DNA of 64,000 nucleotides from Sinohyriopsis cumingii (taxonomy: Eukaryota; Mollusca; Bivalvia; Unionida; Unionidae): contig CM068839.1 of assembly GCA_028554795.2 (NCBI GenBank), forward strand, positions 88,433,540 through 88,497,539, written 5' to 3'. Made by a program: the position numbers and the translations under genes. Under the pieces are notes generated by a model. That model was not told the origin of the DNA, made no database searches, and saw nothing but the letters and a program-made list of their open reading frames with translations. Below, in pieces: positions 1-14,600 of this stretch. Positions within the stretch are counted from its first letter, which is position 1, and each line of letters starts with the position of its first letter.

Positions 1-1479
1 TGGGATCTGGATTATATAAAATTTTATTGCAACAAATACAGCTGCTTTGACATTTAATAGTGTCTATTGTTTAATAAATTCGAGTTTTAAAAAGTGTATA
101 CAGTTATCGAAAGGAGGAAAGAAAATAGCAGTAGAGGCAGTTTGTGATTTCGTCAACAAAGGTTTTCCTGAATTTGTTTCATGTGAATTCAAAATACTGC
201 TATTATAACAAACAACAAGTAGTTATGGGGTTGCTCCAGAAATGTAGCTGACACCAAGTTGCACAAAAATAGTACAGAAAAACATTATAACTAGCCAAGG
301 TGACATTTTACGATGATAAGGGAATGCAGGATATGGAATTTTGGCAAAACAAAGATATGTCAATCGTTTATAAAGGACTTGACAGCAAATTGATAGTTGC
401 TATGTGCATATGATAGATGTATTTTAATACTATTACCAAAACAAACTACTGTGTGAATTAAATTCTTGAAATTACTTTTCGCATAAAGATGGGTATTATA
501 CTTTCCTTTTCGATCAATTTGTGATCAATATAGAAAGCATTGCGACTAAAATGTAATCCACTTATAAGCAAATTATCCAAAATTGTTTCCCTACAAAGAT
601 CTTCTCTCCATCTAGTATTGCATATTTTGTGGAACACACAATACCATTTTTAACTCTAGACCAAATGCAAACACAAAATTAGTTCCTGCAACAATTTGCA
701 TCCATATCATGGTGAAATTTATATGCGTTTTCATATATATACATGTGCTATAAATACCATGACCTTTTAAATCGAGATATAAGGTTGAATCCAACAGACT
801 GATATGCACTTCATTTAAATTATGTTTAAACTATAGTTTAACACGCAGTTGCTGTGGCAGTGGATAGGTGTATTCTTTAGTAAATTGTAGAATAAATTAA
901 TCTCCATAGCTGCTGAGTATAGCAGCAGTGAGAAAGTAAAATTCATAATATATATATAATTTTAACACATGGGTTTTGCAGAACCCGATATCTCATCTAT
1001 CTTAAGTTATAGACTTGCAAACAATTTTAAGATGGCTTGCACAAGCATTTTAATACAAAAGTAAGGTTGTCCGACTAGCAATCCTTGCTCTTTCTAGCAT
1101 TTTGCTTCATAAAGGGGAAGAAAACACTTATTCTATATAGACTGTCCCTTGTTGAAAACGGAATTCCTTGATAATTCAAAACCGATGTTCAACAGTCGCT
1201 AAAAGAAAAAGAAACACATTTATTGAAAACATGCTCAGAGTTTAGAAATATTTCTTAAATGAACGATAAAGCAGCCAATGAATTTTATTGACTAGATTTT
1301 AGTTGTAATCCTCTCCCATGCATTCACATATATTATACGACGATGAGCCAATGACAAAGTATGTGCCTTTCAGTCTTTAAGGTAATATTTAGCCCAAGTT
1401 TGATAGTAACATCATCAGAAGTGGTGATAAAACTTGGATTCTACTACTGTCATTACCTAACAGCAAAAGATGTACATAC
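1..1479. other. Intron 15 of the ABCB gene (partial)
   Basis: No exon recognised on either strand. The next expected transporter exon, carrying the loop after TM8, is not here and must lie to the left of the window. Confidence 0.6.
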
Positions 1480-1581
1480 CAATAGCACTCGCACTGCAAA
1501 ATTAAAAACAGCAATTCCCATGATGATGGCAACCAGGATTTTTGCTGTGTATCTCATTCCATCTGGCTCACCGCTGAACAC
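1480..1581 (-). CDS. ABCB1-like: ABCB-like exon 15 (start of TMD2, TM8)
   Basis: 34 codons, residues 776-809. Acceptor ttag at the high end and donor gtatgt at the low end. Encodes a short extracellular stretch followed by a hydrophobic helix ([18 protein letters not shown]), matching the position of TM8 in ABCB pumps. Starts and ends on codon boundaries. Last exon present in the window. Confidence 0.85.
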
Positions 1582-4500
1582 CTAAGAAATGGATTTGAAA
1601 TTTCACATCATTACTTGCAGAAAACAATAATTTGTTAGATATTGTTTCCAATATTGACTTTAATATCCCCTTCTTCTCCATGACTCCTCTTCCAGGTTCA
1701 TGTATGGACAATAGGCCCGATGCGCCTCCCCTCCCCCATATGTTAAAAGGCAACTAATGGTGGCAAATGGGTGTCTATGAAGGATAGGATCCTCGACCTC
1801 TAGCTAGCCATTCAATGTTTATGAGGTTAACGAAAGATAGCTTCTCTCTGCTGACTTGTAAAGTTCACCATTGTTACTAAGGAAACCCTTGCAAAGACCA
1901 TCGTCTAACAAGTAGTGGCAAGTGCAAATCTAGTAAGGTTTCTACCTTTATTAATGTATATCATAATGTATAGCAATGACATAACAAGCGCAACACTTCA
2001 GTTTAAATTCTTGTTACATTGTTTCTCTCCATGGCGGATGTAGTGCACGCGTTTGATGAACTGATAACGTTATATTTTAGGAAAACTCAACAAAATGGCA
2101 ACCAATAGTGGCAGACGGAGATTAAAAAGAAAAGGGAACAATTCAGCTAATGATCTAGAAACGGAAAATGTTCCGAGTCAAGAATGATGGCCAAGAATTC
2201 TCATCTTTGTGTAAAAGTTGCGAATAAGAAGTTAAGAAAGTATTCTCCCTTTGTTATTGCAACAGCTTTCCATTGTTTGCATTGAGATCCATTAAAGTGT
2301 GAAAACACTTGACTTGGGTAAAAAAAATTTAATACCATTAATCCATGAAATGACCAATGATTGAATATCGACAACTGTTCAATTTGCTTTAGATAAATAA
2401 AGTATGGACATTAATTGAAAATCAACTAAATATATGATCAATAATGGAAACATTTTTTTACTTTCGTACGTTTGACATCTGAACTCAATGCATGTAAACT
2501 GCATAAAATGCATGATGATCCAATTAATTATTAATGGTTCTCTGATCCCTTTTGTGGAGGAGACCAAATTATTAGGTCTTATTTTTTAGCAGAAACTAGC
2601 TTCCCTTCCATATCTTAGACACCTCAAGGGCAAATATTGAAAAGCCATGTATTTAATATGACTCAAATCCAACAGATATAGGAGAGCATACCAGAAGGTC
2701 TGTCTCTGGGTGTAAGTGTTTTTAGTAACAGCTAATTTGAGAATGGCTCAATAATCTCACAAATCTTACATGTATAAACGTGTGTGTGTGTGTGAATCAG
2801 CAGTCCTGTACAAATGCATGTGTGTGTGTGTGTGTGTGTGTGAATCAGCAGTCCTGTACAAACGTGTGTGTGTGTGTGAATCAGCGGTCCTGTACAAACG
2901 TGATCAGATGCATAACCAGAGACGATAACTCTGTGAACATTTAGAACTTCACCTTCAGAAAGATTCTATGATAAGGCAAACAATTTAACACTTTATCTCT
3001 GACAAAAAAAACCACTGGATATTTTGTATACTACCAACCTATCTTCTCTAGTCCTTCTAATCTCGTATGTGATGTCGTCTTTAGTTACAAATACTAAGCC
3101 TTGTATGATCGCAAACCATACATCTTTCCACATTGTGGTCTAGGACTTGACCCTCATTTAAAAACAGCAAGAATCATGTTGATCGGATCTCCAAAATTAC
3201 ATATTTCCAAATCATTACTATGCTTATCAATGTCAAAAACAATATTTCATCATTGCCATTACGAAAATCCTTTACCAGTCTTCATATTACACGGTAAATG
3301 CAATAACTTAGAGGTTCCTGTTGTCCCCATGCAACCTTGTATTAAACGATTCTAAAGATGAAGACAAAGTTGTAACTGTTGTTGCAATATCCAATGAAGC
3401 CATGTCAGACCCATTACCATGTACACCTCCATATATTTCCGCAGAAATTAACGCCAATCTCAAAGTATATCTCAAAGTATATCGAACCCTATCGTAATGC
3501 AAATTTCAGTTTTTTGGGTTCTTTATAAAAACTGAAATATTTAAAAACCCTAAATCTTACACCAATCTAATACCACAAGTCTTACAGACACATGAATTGC
3601 TCATAAAATCAGGAAACATTATTCTACACTTTTTGCTTCCTGGTAATGAAAGACAGTTAAAGCAGCCAAAGCTACCTTGCAACCACCAATTTCTGAATGG
3701 AAAATTCTGTATACTGACTTCAGATGTTGGAAAAATCTGTATGTCTTACATCTTTGCCAAAATTAGTGGAATAAAAACTCTAAAAACATGTTTTACTACA
3801 TGAAAGTCATCATTAGAGGTTGGCACCACTCGTATAAGGTCACTATTGGTCAGCATGCATAAACATTCAGGTTGAGTAGATTGACACATGCACTGAGACA
3901 GATGTATTTTATTGTGAACTCATTTATGAAGCTTTTTTATGACGTACCACCTGAAAAAATCTTGAATTCTATAAAAGAAAGACGTTTGTATAGCCAGTCT
4001 ACAACTCATATTGTAAGGAGTGTATATTTTAAACCCTTGTCTTTTATTTTCTATGACTTTGAAAGTATTATAACGCTTTCATTTTTGTAACTTTACATTT
4101 CTGGAGTAAATATTTACTTCTCTTGCAAGGATTTATATTCAAAAAGAGTGATAGTAATTCTACTTTTACATGGTAAGAACATCTTTAAGCCAGCAACTTA
4201 CAACCAGGATTGTGCTGATCTACCTTTAAGCTCCATGTACATAACCAGGATTGTGCTGATCTACCTTTAAGCTCCATGTACATTAAATCATACTGTACAA
4301 GGATATAAAACAGCTTACATTTTAAACTAAGAACAATTCAGTCGGCAATTACGTGTAAAGAATTCATGTCTACTAACATGTATCGTACAAACTGCTTACC
4401 CCAATGAACTCAGTAACGAGAAAGGAGAAGCTCGGATGTATGCCTCCTGCAATAATAGCTGTCAGGCATCCCATGACAATAAGATACCATTCAGGAGCAT

Positions 4501-7500
4501 TGAGACGTAAAATTCGTTTCATTGAAAATTCAGGCAGATTTGTTTCCTCCGTTTTCTCTTCTGAAATCTGAAAACGTAATCCATAAAAATGACTGCCTGA
4601 AAGCATGTGTCCATATTATGAGATTTACAATAATACGTTGCCAAGATTTTAAGGTCTTTGGTTCAATTAATTCATAGCTACGAATTGCACATATCAAACG
4701 AGAGAGGCACTTTAACCTGCAGTGAATTATTGAAATTATCACTGCCCAGGCAAAATTAAACTGTTTTACTGAAGTCAATAGCCTCAACATTGCTTTGGAT
4801 TTCATCTGTTCAAAAATTATATGCTAGAATAAGTTTTTAGAGTCGTGAAAAAGAAGGGAAAAATGACACAAATCAAACTTAAAGCCTCTTAAATATATTT
4901 TTACTTCTGGTAGAATCACTGTATGCATTGGTATGCTTTTTCTTGTAGAATGTGATAGAAATTTTTAGCATAAACCTACTGATATACGACTCTTTTGGCT
5001 GAATAATTCGTTTTGGACTGGTAATGGTGAGCCCATGTTCCTCGACGGGACATCCACTAATGTTTTCTCCAACTCTTCCAACACTGGATAATATAAATAG
5101 ATTTTGAGAAATATCCAACACATTAAAAATTGGAGACGATAGTTTTGGCTTAACTGTAAAATGTATTCTATGTGATCGGATTATTTTGTATATCAGACCT
5201 ACATGACTATTCCTAAAAATATATTACTGTCAGTACACAATTCTTGAGTGAAACAAACCTGAAACTTAGTCAAATGAAAACAATATTTTTTTTACAGGAC
5301 CTGAACGGGTGTAAAAATGATTCGCAATTGGATTTATCTGTTCACTTGGTCTCATTCTACACATAAATACTGAACTCAAGCCCAAAAGTATTAAAAAATC
5401 GTATTTAGAGCCGTCCAATATGGTCGAAATTTGGCATGTTGTATAGGAATCTTAACAATAATATAAAACCAAAATTACGTAACTCTAACCTCACTCCAAG
5501 CAAAATTAGAGAAAAAAGTTTTTCAAAATGTCATCAGTTTCATAACCACACACTAGGCTTGTATTTCATTAAAAAATCTACGATAAGTGAAGCCAAAATT
5601 TGAATGAAATTACTTCAAGAGGTGTCATACCTGGTAATAACGGAATTAAATTTGTGTTGTTGTAAATAGCTTCCCTTCAATTTTGGAAAACATATGCAAA
5701 ACATACCAATAACAAAAGTAGGAAGGACCTATGATTATCATGTTGCGCAAAACTGAAATGTTCAACTGACATTTAGCTTTTAATGAAACACAGCTATTCT
5801 ACCTAACTGACATTTAGCTTTTAATGGAACACATATCTAACTTGTCTAATTGACATTTAAGTTTGAAACATAGCTATGATGTTCAGAGTTTGGCCAGTAC
5901 ACCTCATACAGAAGATAATTTGTTCACAAGACAAAATACGCTTTCATAAGCTAACATCACACTGTGAAAATATTCAGTCCCTCCTTCTATTATAAACAGT
6001 GACTACAAACGCTATTTTACACACTAAATATGGTCATGGCATTAATCATACGTTTAAGTTATTACTACATTACCAAATTATGTAGTGTTTGTTAAAAAAT
6101 CACAAACAACTAACAAATTAATAATTTCGACATATAACAAAATAATCTATCAGCACATGTCCTACCTATGTGTCAACTAGTTATCGAGTCAAATGTGATT
6201 ACTCTAAACAGCTGAAGACGGTAACTAGTGTATTGGCTAACATGCTGCCGTGAATGTTATTAACAAATATTTCAGTCAGGATTCAGCACATGTCCTACCT
6301 ATGCATGTGTCAACTAGTTATCGAGTCAAAGGTGATTACTCTAAACAGCTGAAGACGGTAACTAGTGTATTGGCTAACACGCTGCCGTGAATGTTATTAA
6401 CAAATATTTCAGTCAGGATTCAGTTTAAGTTGAATTACATTTTCTAAATTGGTCTTTCAAAACCTGTGGTAAAAACATGCTAGGAACAAAGTCAGATCCT
6501 AATTTGGATTTAATTTGAGAGCGAGGTTTCCTACGAACAAATTTAAATGCAATTTACATCTGAAAAGTGCAATTATGAATAGCTAAGAGTGAAACCTCAG
6601 CCTCAGGTACAAAAGCAGAGCTTTCAGAATTGTCACAACTAGAGTTCATCTAAACGTTTTTATGATATGAGACATTTTTGGGGTTTTAACCTCAGTTTGG
6701 TTTCTACTACTCAATTTTTGATCTCGACTGATAGTATATATCGATTTACGACACCATAAATTAGCACAGATAACTCACCTTCATCTTCCTCCGTTACTTT
6801 CTGCATCTGTCAAAAACAATGAAGTTAATTAATTAAGTAACAAGAGTTATTCCCTCATGATTTTGTGTGCACATGACCATGGATGAACAAAAGGTTTTAG
6901 AGGTAAAGATAGCTATTTCGCTGTCCTGAGAAAGAAAATATTTGTAAGAAAATGTTAATTGCAAACGAGGAATGGAGGAATGGTATGTTCATTAATGAAA
7001 ATTGGACCGACACCATAAAAGAGTTCATTTCAATAGAATTGATGTTAAACAATAAAATGGCACTGTCATAGGTTAAACAGCGAAAAATGCATGTCCATCA
7101 GTATAGCACACATAACGCATCCCATTTGGGATGAACAGTTCATTTTCTGCCTCGTATATCACCTAGTTGACAAAAAGTACCCACTATCAAAGAAGAGATG
7201 AACAAAGAAATTGTATAATAAGAAGCTTCATGACTAATTTCAGACCATTTCTGGAGTTAATATTCTGTTTTGAAAACGACGTTCATTGTCTGTAAAAAGT
7301 AGGAACAAAGTACGAAATTTTAAATTAACTCTGAACATGGATGTGTTAGTGTTGTAAACGATAATGTAATTTTCTTGGAAATGATCAATGTAATGCTATC
7401 TGTTCAACAACACTCAAACAACGGCCTCTGATGCGCTTAAAACAATGTCTGCAGTAAAATTAACATTAGCATGACTTGTTACAAAGCTGTTCTTGGCTTT

Positions 7501-7559
7501 GAACTGTCCATACTTAGTTATGCAAGTCTCTCTGTAAAAGATATATTCTTGTAGAAAGA

Positions 7560-7629
<70 letters not shown>

Positions 7630-10600
7630 CAGAATTTATGCAAAACTCCATGTATGCTCAATGACACTTATAGTGTCATTATGTTTACTTATTATGAATA
7701 TTGGCAATATTTCTAGTGCTTTTAATACTTAAAACACATACCGTTCAGGTTTAATAATGAAAAATCATTTTTGTAAGCTAAACTTTCTATGCCCTGTATA
7801 ATGACATGAAAATCAAGTCTTTCTACTGCTATCTCCACACCTGTGATCCATCTTCTTCTTTCCATCATTCTTTTCTAATCAGAAATTAAAGAAAAATACT
7901 CCATCACATGCGTTAGCATGTGATTGGGCAATCACACCTTTTGGAACAGAATTTGATCACAGTCTTGTTTCTGCTGACCAATTCAGGCCCTCGGGTTGGA
8001 GTTTCCAATTGCACGCTAGGGAGAGTCCTTTATGTCTTTTGAGTGGCTGCTGCAAATGTATTATATCTGTTGCATTTTGTGTTCAGCAGCAGTCAAGGTA
8101 CAATACAAAAATGACTAATTTGTTGGTCTTACCTCCTGGTGTTTGACAAGCCCATGGTAAGCACCCTCTCTCTTCATCAGATCCTTGTGTGTGCCCTGTT
8201 CCACAACCTCACCATTCACCAGTACATAAATGGTGTCCGCATTGCGTATGGTAGACAGTCTATGAGCGATAATTATTGTAGTTCTGCCAATCTGAGCCTA
8301 GAATCAAAATCATAAAATCCTAAAATTATATTTAAAAAATTTCTTTCGCGGACGTTCCACTTTGGAACACAGAAAGAGGAAAGACTAAATGTGAACAAAA
8401 GATATAAATAAAAGTATGCTGCAGATTAGAATCAGAACCAAAATTTTTTCTCTGAGAGCCTATCATAACATAGAAAACAAAAACTCCTTAGAAGAAATAA
8501 ATATGCACCGAAAAGGACCAAATTGTGGACTGTCATAAACAAGTGGAATCTTCTTAAACTTATGGTGGTCACCATCTACAACAGTCTGTAAGAAAACATT
8601 TAACAACTTTTGATTTGGGCATCCCTCATTATGCATCACCAAACAAGAAACTGGGACAAACTGATTTTATAATTAACCAGAAGGTGAATGATCCATACAA
8701 TGCAGCACGAGAACTATGAGGATCTGCCCATATTCGGTACTAGCAATTGCCTGAAATATATAATAATCTATCATAGTAATCTCAAATTAGCTACATGACC
8801 CATCTGGTGGGTGTAAAGCACCGGATTTTAACTTTAAAAAACTACTTGTGAAAAAAACAAAGAAAACATACCTTTGTAATTTAGCCTTGAGCTTAAACAA
8901 GAATAATCACATATATCACTATTAATCTTTAATCTGCATAATTCTTAGACTATACACAACAGCTTTTAAAGGAACTCCTTCACTGAAGTTGTGCAAGGAT
9001 TATGAGCCCGAAGAGGAATACAAGGCAATACAAATGCTGGAAAACCAAAGCTACGCTCACTTTCGACCTGCATAACCTTTTTCAACAAGTGATCCAAAAT
9101 ATTTTAACATTTTCAGATTTTGCAAGAGGATGTTTCATTTTACTTCAGAAGGTAAAATGTAGCTTTGTTTGTCTGAAAACTGTACAATGTATTCAACAGA
9201 AAAAGGTGACATTGTTAGAATCATTTCACCCCAATATTCCGAATTTTGTCTGAATCTACCAATGTTTACGGATACCCTAACTCGTCCAAAACCAATGGTC
9301 AAGAAAAGTTATGTTGACATGTCCTGTAACAACCGAGATCAGTAAGCCGAATCAATTCTCTGACTGGACCATTATTTTTATAGAACTCACACCACTTTTT
9401 ATTAATTGAGCAGTGTACCAGTCTCGAAGTGGGAAAACAATGGATACTGTACTTAATACTTCGAGATCAGACCATTTGCTGTAATATCAGCAAGATTTTT
9501 CTTTTTCAATATCCAAAAGACATATCAGTGCTTTCAACTTCTACACAGTGCTAGAACATGACTTCGATCTTTCTTGGCAAGATAAAATGTTCTCATATTT
9601 ACTCAATGCACAACACTGATGATGAAGCTACCATTTATCAGTACCGAGATTTAGGGACATTTAGCTGGAAAAAATGCTGCGAAGAAAATATTTTAATTGT
9701 CAAGAAATTTTTCGCTTACATCAAACAAACAGTACGAACTTGGTCATCAAGTGCACAGGAATTTTGTTTTTAAACAACGCTATAAACATTTACAGTCTTC
9801 TTTATGGATTTGATTATTTCGTGGAATATATTGAAAAGTGCTGAATATTGTGTTAATATACGCACATTTTCTTTTCATTAACTTTACATTGTCAAATCAT
9901 ACAGTATTTTCCATATTGAACAGATTCCTATCCCACAACACGTGTCTAAAAATAGTATCATGTATTAAGAACTACTGGATTGTAAAGAATGTTCGTTCAT
10001 GTAGCTGACAATTTATATTGTGGTTTATTAGATTTCTTCGTGGAGGAACTAAATAAGTAGTTTCGTCCATTTGAAAGTAGAAATGATAAAGTGGAGGAGT
10101 TTACTGGGTCACATATGAAATTTTCAAACAAGTACACACATGTAAGTGATATTTACAATGTTCACAACAAAAGCAAGAGACGCAGTATTGAAAATACCAT
10201 TCCGATAATTTAAACAGTTAGTTAGGAGAAATGCTCGTAACTTTTTGAACATAGGTTCCGACTATGACCAGTGCTCTCTGGGTCAATAAAAAATAGCATA
10301 AAAAAGCATATTGAGGCCAAGGGCTGTCTCATATCTATCGGACAAGTACCACTTTATAAGTCAAAGTACTAAATTTGAGGTCAAAATGCACCTGAAGATG
10401 TTGGTAGAAACGTAAGAGCCAATAAGATAAAAGGCAGAAGAGTTATTATTTCCACTGGCTAAATGGACTTTCATGAATCAGCTGGTTTGCATTTCTCCAC
10501 ATAAACATTTTAGATCAAATGTTTTGGATTTTGGCTGGTGATAGAAGCCATACAGGTCATGTACGCATAGCTGGGGTCCCCACAAAAAGCATCCAAAGGA

Positions 10601-11571
10601 CAAGGCATAAACATGTCTCTTTATCTGTTGATAAAAATGGCAAAAATTCTACTTACATTTTTGCATCTTGAATTTCCTCAAAATGTACTTTCTTAATTTT
10701 GCAAATCCAAATTATGTGACTTATGTCATGGTTCCATAACTTGATATAGACCAAGAAATTGATATGTAATTTTGACTAAATTTCGAACAACAATCACATT
10801 TTCCTTACTGTACCCTAAATGAAATGAACCTGATATTCCACAGCGTCGTTTTCAATTTCACTTGAAAGAATTGATATTTTTCCTACAGTATGATTCGAAA
10901 CAATCAATGACAGAAAATAAATACACATGTAGCTGATTCAAAGAGGGTCCCTCCCTGCTCAAAGTCACATGTACATCATACAGAATTGTCATAGCTAATA
11001 AATCCATCATAAGCAGATAAACAAAAAAGAGTAGAATAGACAGAACAATAAAGCCCATTCACTCCAGACCAACTGAAAAAGTTGTTTCGATGTGCAGTCA
11101 TTCAAAATATAATACTAAACTTCAATTTTCAGTAGATCAAAATGAGAATTATTTTTTACATTATGAGCGCCTGATCAAGTTCTAAGGTCGATGAGCGATG
11201 CTATGTGTGCATTAGCATTGTTACTGTATATTGATGAATGTACGGTTGTGCATTTATTTTGGAATACTGTACAATTTCAAGTATTTTGTTGTTTTATAGT
11301 ATGTGTTTTTATTATTAAGACATAGGTAGAAAAAAATGAGTATATAATCAAAAGGTTACTGCCTTTGAATGGGAAAATATGACCTTATTTTTTCTGAGTA
11401 ATACTGCACTCCCAAGATCGTGCAATATTACTCAGAAAAACTAGTTCCTCTGTTTCCCATACACCTTCAGTAACCTATATTTATAGCCTTTTTTTTGTTT
11501 CCTTGAACCTATCAATAACAGAAATGCCGATCTATAGACAAAAACAATGTTCTAAAAAATGGTTTGCAGCA

Positions 11572-11641
<70 letters not shown>

Positions 11642-14600
11642 TGTATTGCAAGAAGGGTAAGTGATATAAATGACAGTATGACAGTGGATTAAAAATGTCG
11701 AAGGAAAATAATTTTTCTACTAAGCAAAGTGTATACTCTAGGGTACTTTCTGACTGATATCAAAGTCTACAAAGATAAAGATTTGGGATGTAATTTGATG
11801 TCATATTCTATAATTTTAGGTGCTTTCATCGTTTGGTTGCAATCTCATGGAAGCTGACGTACGTTCTGGACCATTGTCTTCAAATCTTGAGCGGGAAGGG
11901 GCAATCGACGAAGATACTTAGTACAGTATATTATCAGGGACATCAGTTCGACAACAGATATCATACACTAAAGAATCATTAAGGATCAGAAAGGTTTATG
12001 CAAAATGGGTACAACATTTGCGGACGACTGTTCAAAATAGACCAGACAGCTACTCGCCAAATATGAGCAAGGTGACCAGATATATCTGAATGAGATTTGA
12101 CGCAGGTAATGAAACATGGATTTTCTTTCCTGAACCCAACACAATATAAAAAATATAAAGTCTGGATAGGAGAAAGCGAGTGAAGAACACAAATCACTTG
12201 ATGTATTCAGATTGTCAACGGAATTTTATAAGCATATATTTTCGATGCAAACAACCGGGTCATCCAGGTGCCTGTGCCTGACTACACTAGTATCAGTGAC
12301 ATTTCTATGCCTCCAAGTGTTGCCAATACTTGTGGAACGCTACCAAACTACCTGTCTGCGCACCGGTACAGCATCCAGTCTTTGCCGCATCCTCCATACA
12401 TCCCTGTCTAAACTCCAAATGATTTCTGGCTGCATCCCATTATCAAAGATTCGAGGAGAGGCAAACGACTTGAAAGCAACCATCAGGATGGAAATGCAAT
12501 TTTTCAGTATATTACAATATACCAAAAAGTGAATAAAAAATGGTATTTAATAACTAGATAATCGGACTGAAAAAGGTATAGGGGTGCATGTAGATTACTT
12601 TAAGGGACAGGCTAATAAAGATCTTTGTCTTACAGTGCACTAATTTTCAGAACTTTTAAATACTCCTCTTGTGTCCACATTCCCTTTGACCTTTATTCTG
12701 CAATCCTGTTATATTATAAGAATCTTTTCCACAAAAATGCCTTAAGTTTTTTTATAACTAGGACCATTTACCATTTGCACTTTTTGTGGATGTGCTACAT
12801 TTATTAAACTGCACGAATTCGACATTATTGGGAAAGATACCTTCATTCTGCACAACTCTCACAGTAGAGCTGGAAATATTCTTAATACATGTAATGATAA
12901 ACAGTTTCAGCTTTTTAAAAACTGTGGTATTTGCAGACACCGTTTGGCACTAAATCACATTTTTGTGCCATTTCTTTATGTCTGTTTTCTTGAGATGTAT
13001 GGAGAGTCCATGTTCATAATATATAAACAATTGAAAGGTGTGGTTAGTTATCAACTGAACAAAATATCTGAATGATTTGGGTTAAGTATTACTCCTTATC
13101 TAGCACCGGGATATATCTGAAAGCATTCCCGTACAGAAATTTCTCATGGATTCCATATGGAATACTTATTGGAATCCGTATGGAAGAGATATGGACTGAA
13201 AAACTTATGGAATGAGACAACTTATTCCATATCAATTCCATAAGTACTCACAGCAAGTGAAAATTCCATATGGAATAAAGTTGCAACTTTAATCCATAAG
13301 CACTTTTTTCCATACGGAAAGCAGGCTCATGTATTATAACATCATGGAAAATACTCTCTGAAGAATTAATAACCTAAACTATCTGATTAAAATAGAAATA
13401 TTGGTGGGAGTTAGAGCACATGTATATGTCAGTGTAGCTGATGTGGAAGGATGACTATATACTATATAAATTTGAAGAAACAGATGTATGTCAGTTTTCT
13501 TTAATTTATTTCCAAAGATGTTTAAAAACAAAGACATGACCAAAAAAGTAGGGAAAATGTAAACATGATCAGAAAATTAATATCTGGTAGTACAAGCATA
13601 GATGAATCTTTGGACTTAGAAAATTTGGTGCAAGGTGGATTTTGGGCTTGATCTAATGTTTATTCTGAAAAATAATTTTGTTGGCTTCCTATTAAAATAT
13701 GCTCTACAAAAATCATACCCTTGTGAAAATGTGACTTAAATGTCAGCAAAATAAATGAACATTTCTTGACATTCACTTAAAGGTCCTTTTTCACTTAAAT
13801 TAAGGTATTTTAGGAGATTTTACCAAAATTTCTGAAAATATCAGTGAAATTTTGTAATTGAAATTTCACTGACTCTGCCAACATTTCTGAAAATATCAGT
13901 GGGAATTTGTGATTGAAATTTCACTGAGAGTATGTCAAAAATTCTAAAAATATAGTGACATTTTGTGATTGTAATATCACTGACATTTTAGTAAAAAATT
14001 ATCAATAAGATATAAAATTTATTTTTGTTTCTTGTATAATTTGATTGATTTTCAGCAGCATTTATATTCCCTGTTTCTGATAGCTGTAATTGTATTGTTT
14101 ATTTTGGGAACAATAACTTCTTTCCACATCTTTCTGTATTATATTTCTTTATCAAATTTTGTTATTGTTGTTGTATTTTTTTAAACTTAAACTAGATTTA
14201 ACTGCCCTTAAACAAGTTTTCTTGTTTTCTGTTTTGAATCAGAATTTCGCTTTTCTCCTGACCTGAATCTGATTTTCCTCGATACGGACCCTTTTTTTAA
14301 TATCATCTCCGAAACTTTTTTTAAATAATGCTCTATCCGGTCCCATTCCACAATGGGCTTTCTAATAAGTATTTGTTCCGTTTATTATTTAAAGGATGAT
14401 CATTGTTAAAAGCTTTCTGATTGGTCAAAATTTTGTACTTGCCCAATGAATCGTTGCCTAATGGAAACTGACGGGAATGCGAAACATGGCGATTCGAGCG
14501 GGATACGAATTTGAATAACCATTTGAAAAAATGTGCGGCAAAGAGAATAGCTTGAATGCAAAGTTGATGGGAGTGTAACTTAGTCAGTCTGTATGAAAAC

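Noticed and set aside
1361..1585. 74-aa plus-strand frame
   Set aside because: Antisense to exon 15.
4879..5121. 80-aa minus-strand frame over exon 13
   Set aside because: Wrong frame and crosses both splice sites; the linker frame that restores phase is a different one.
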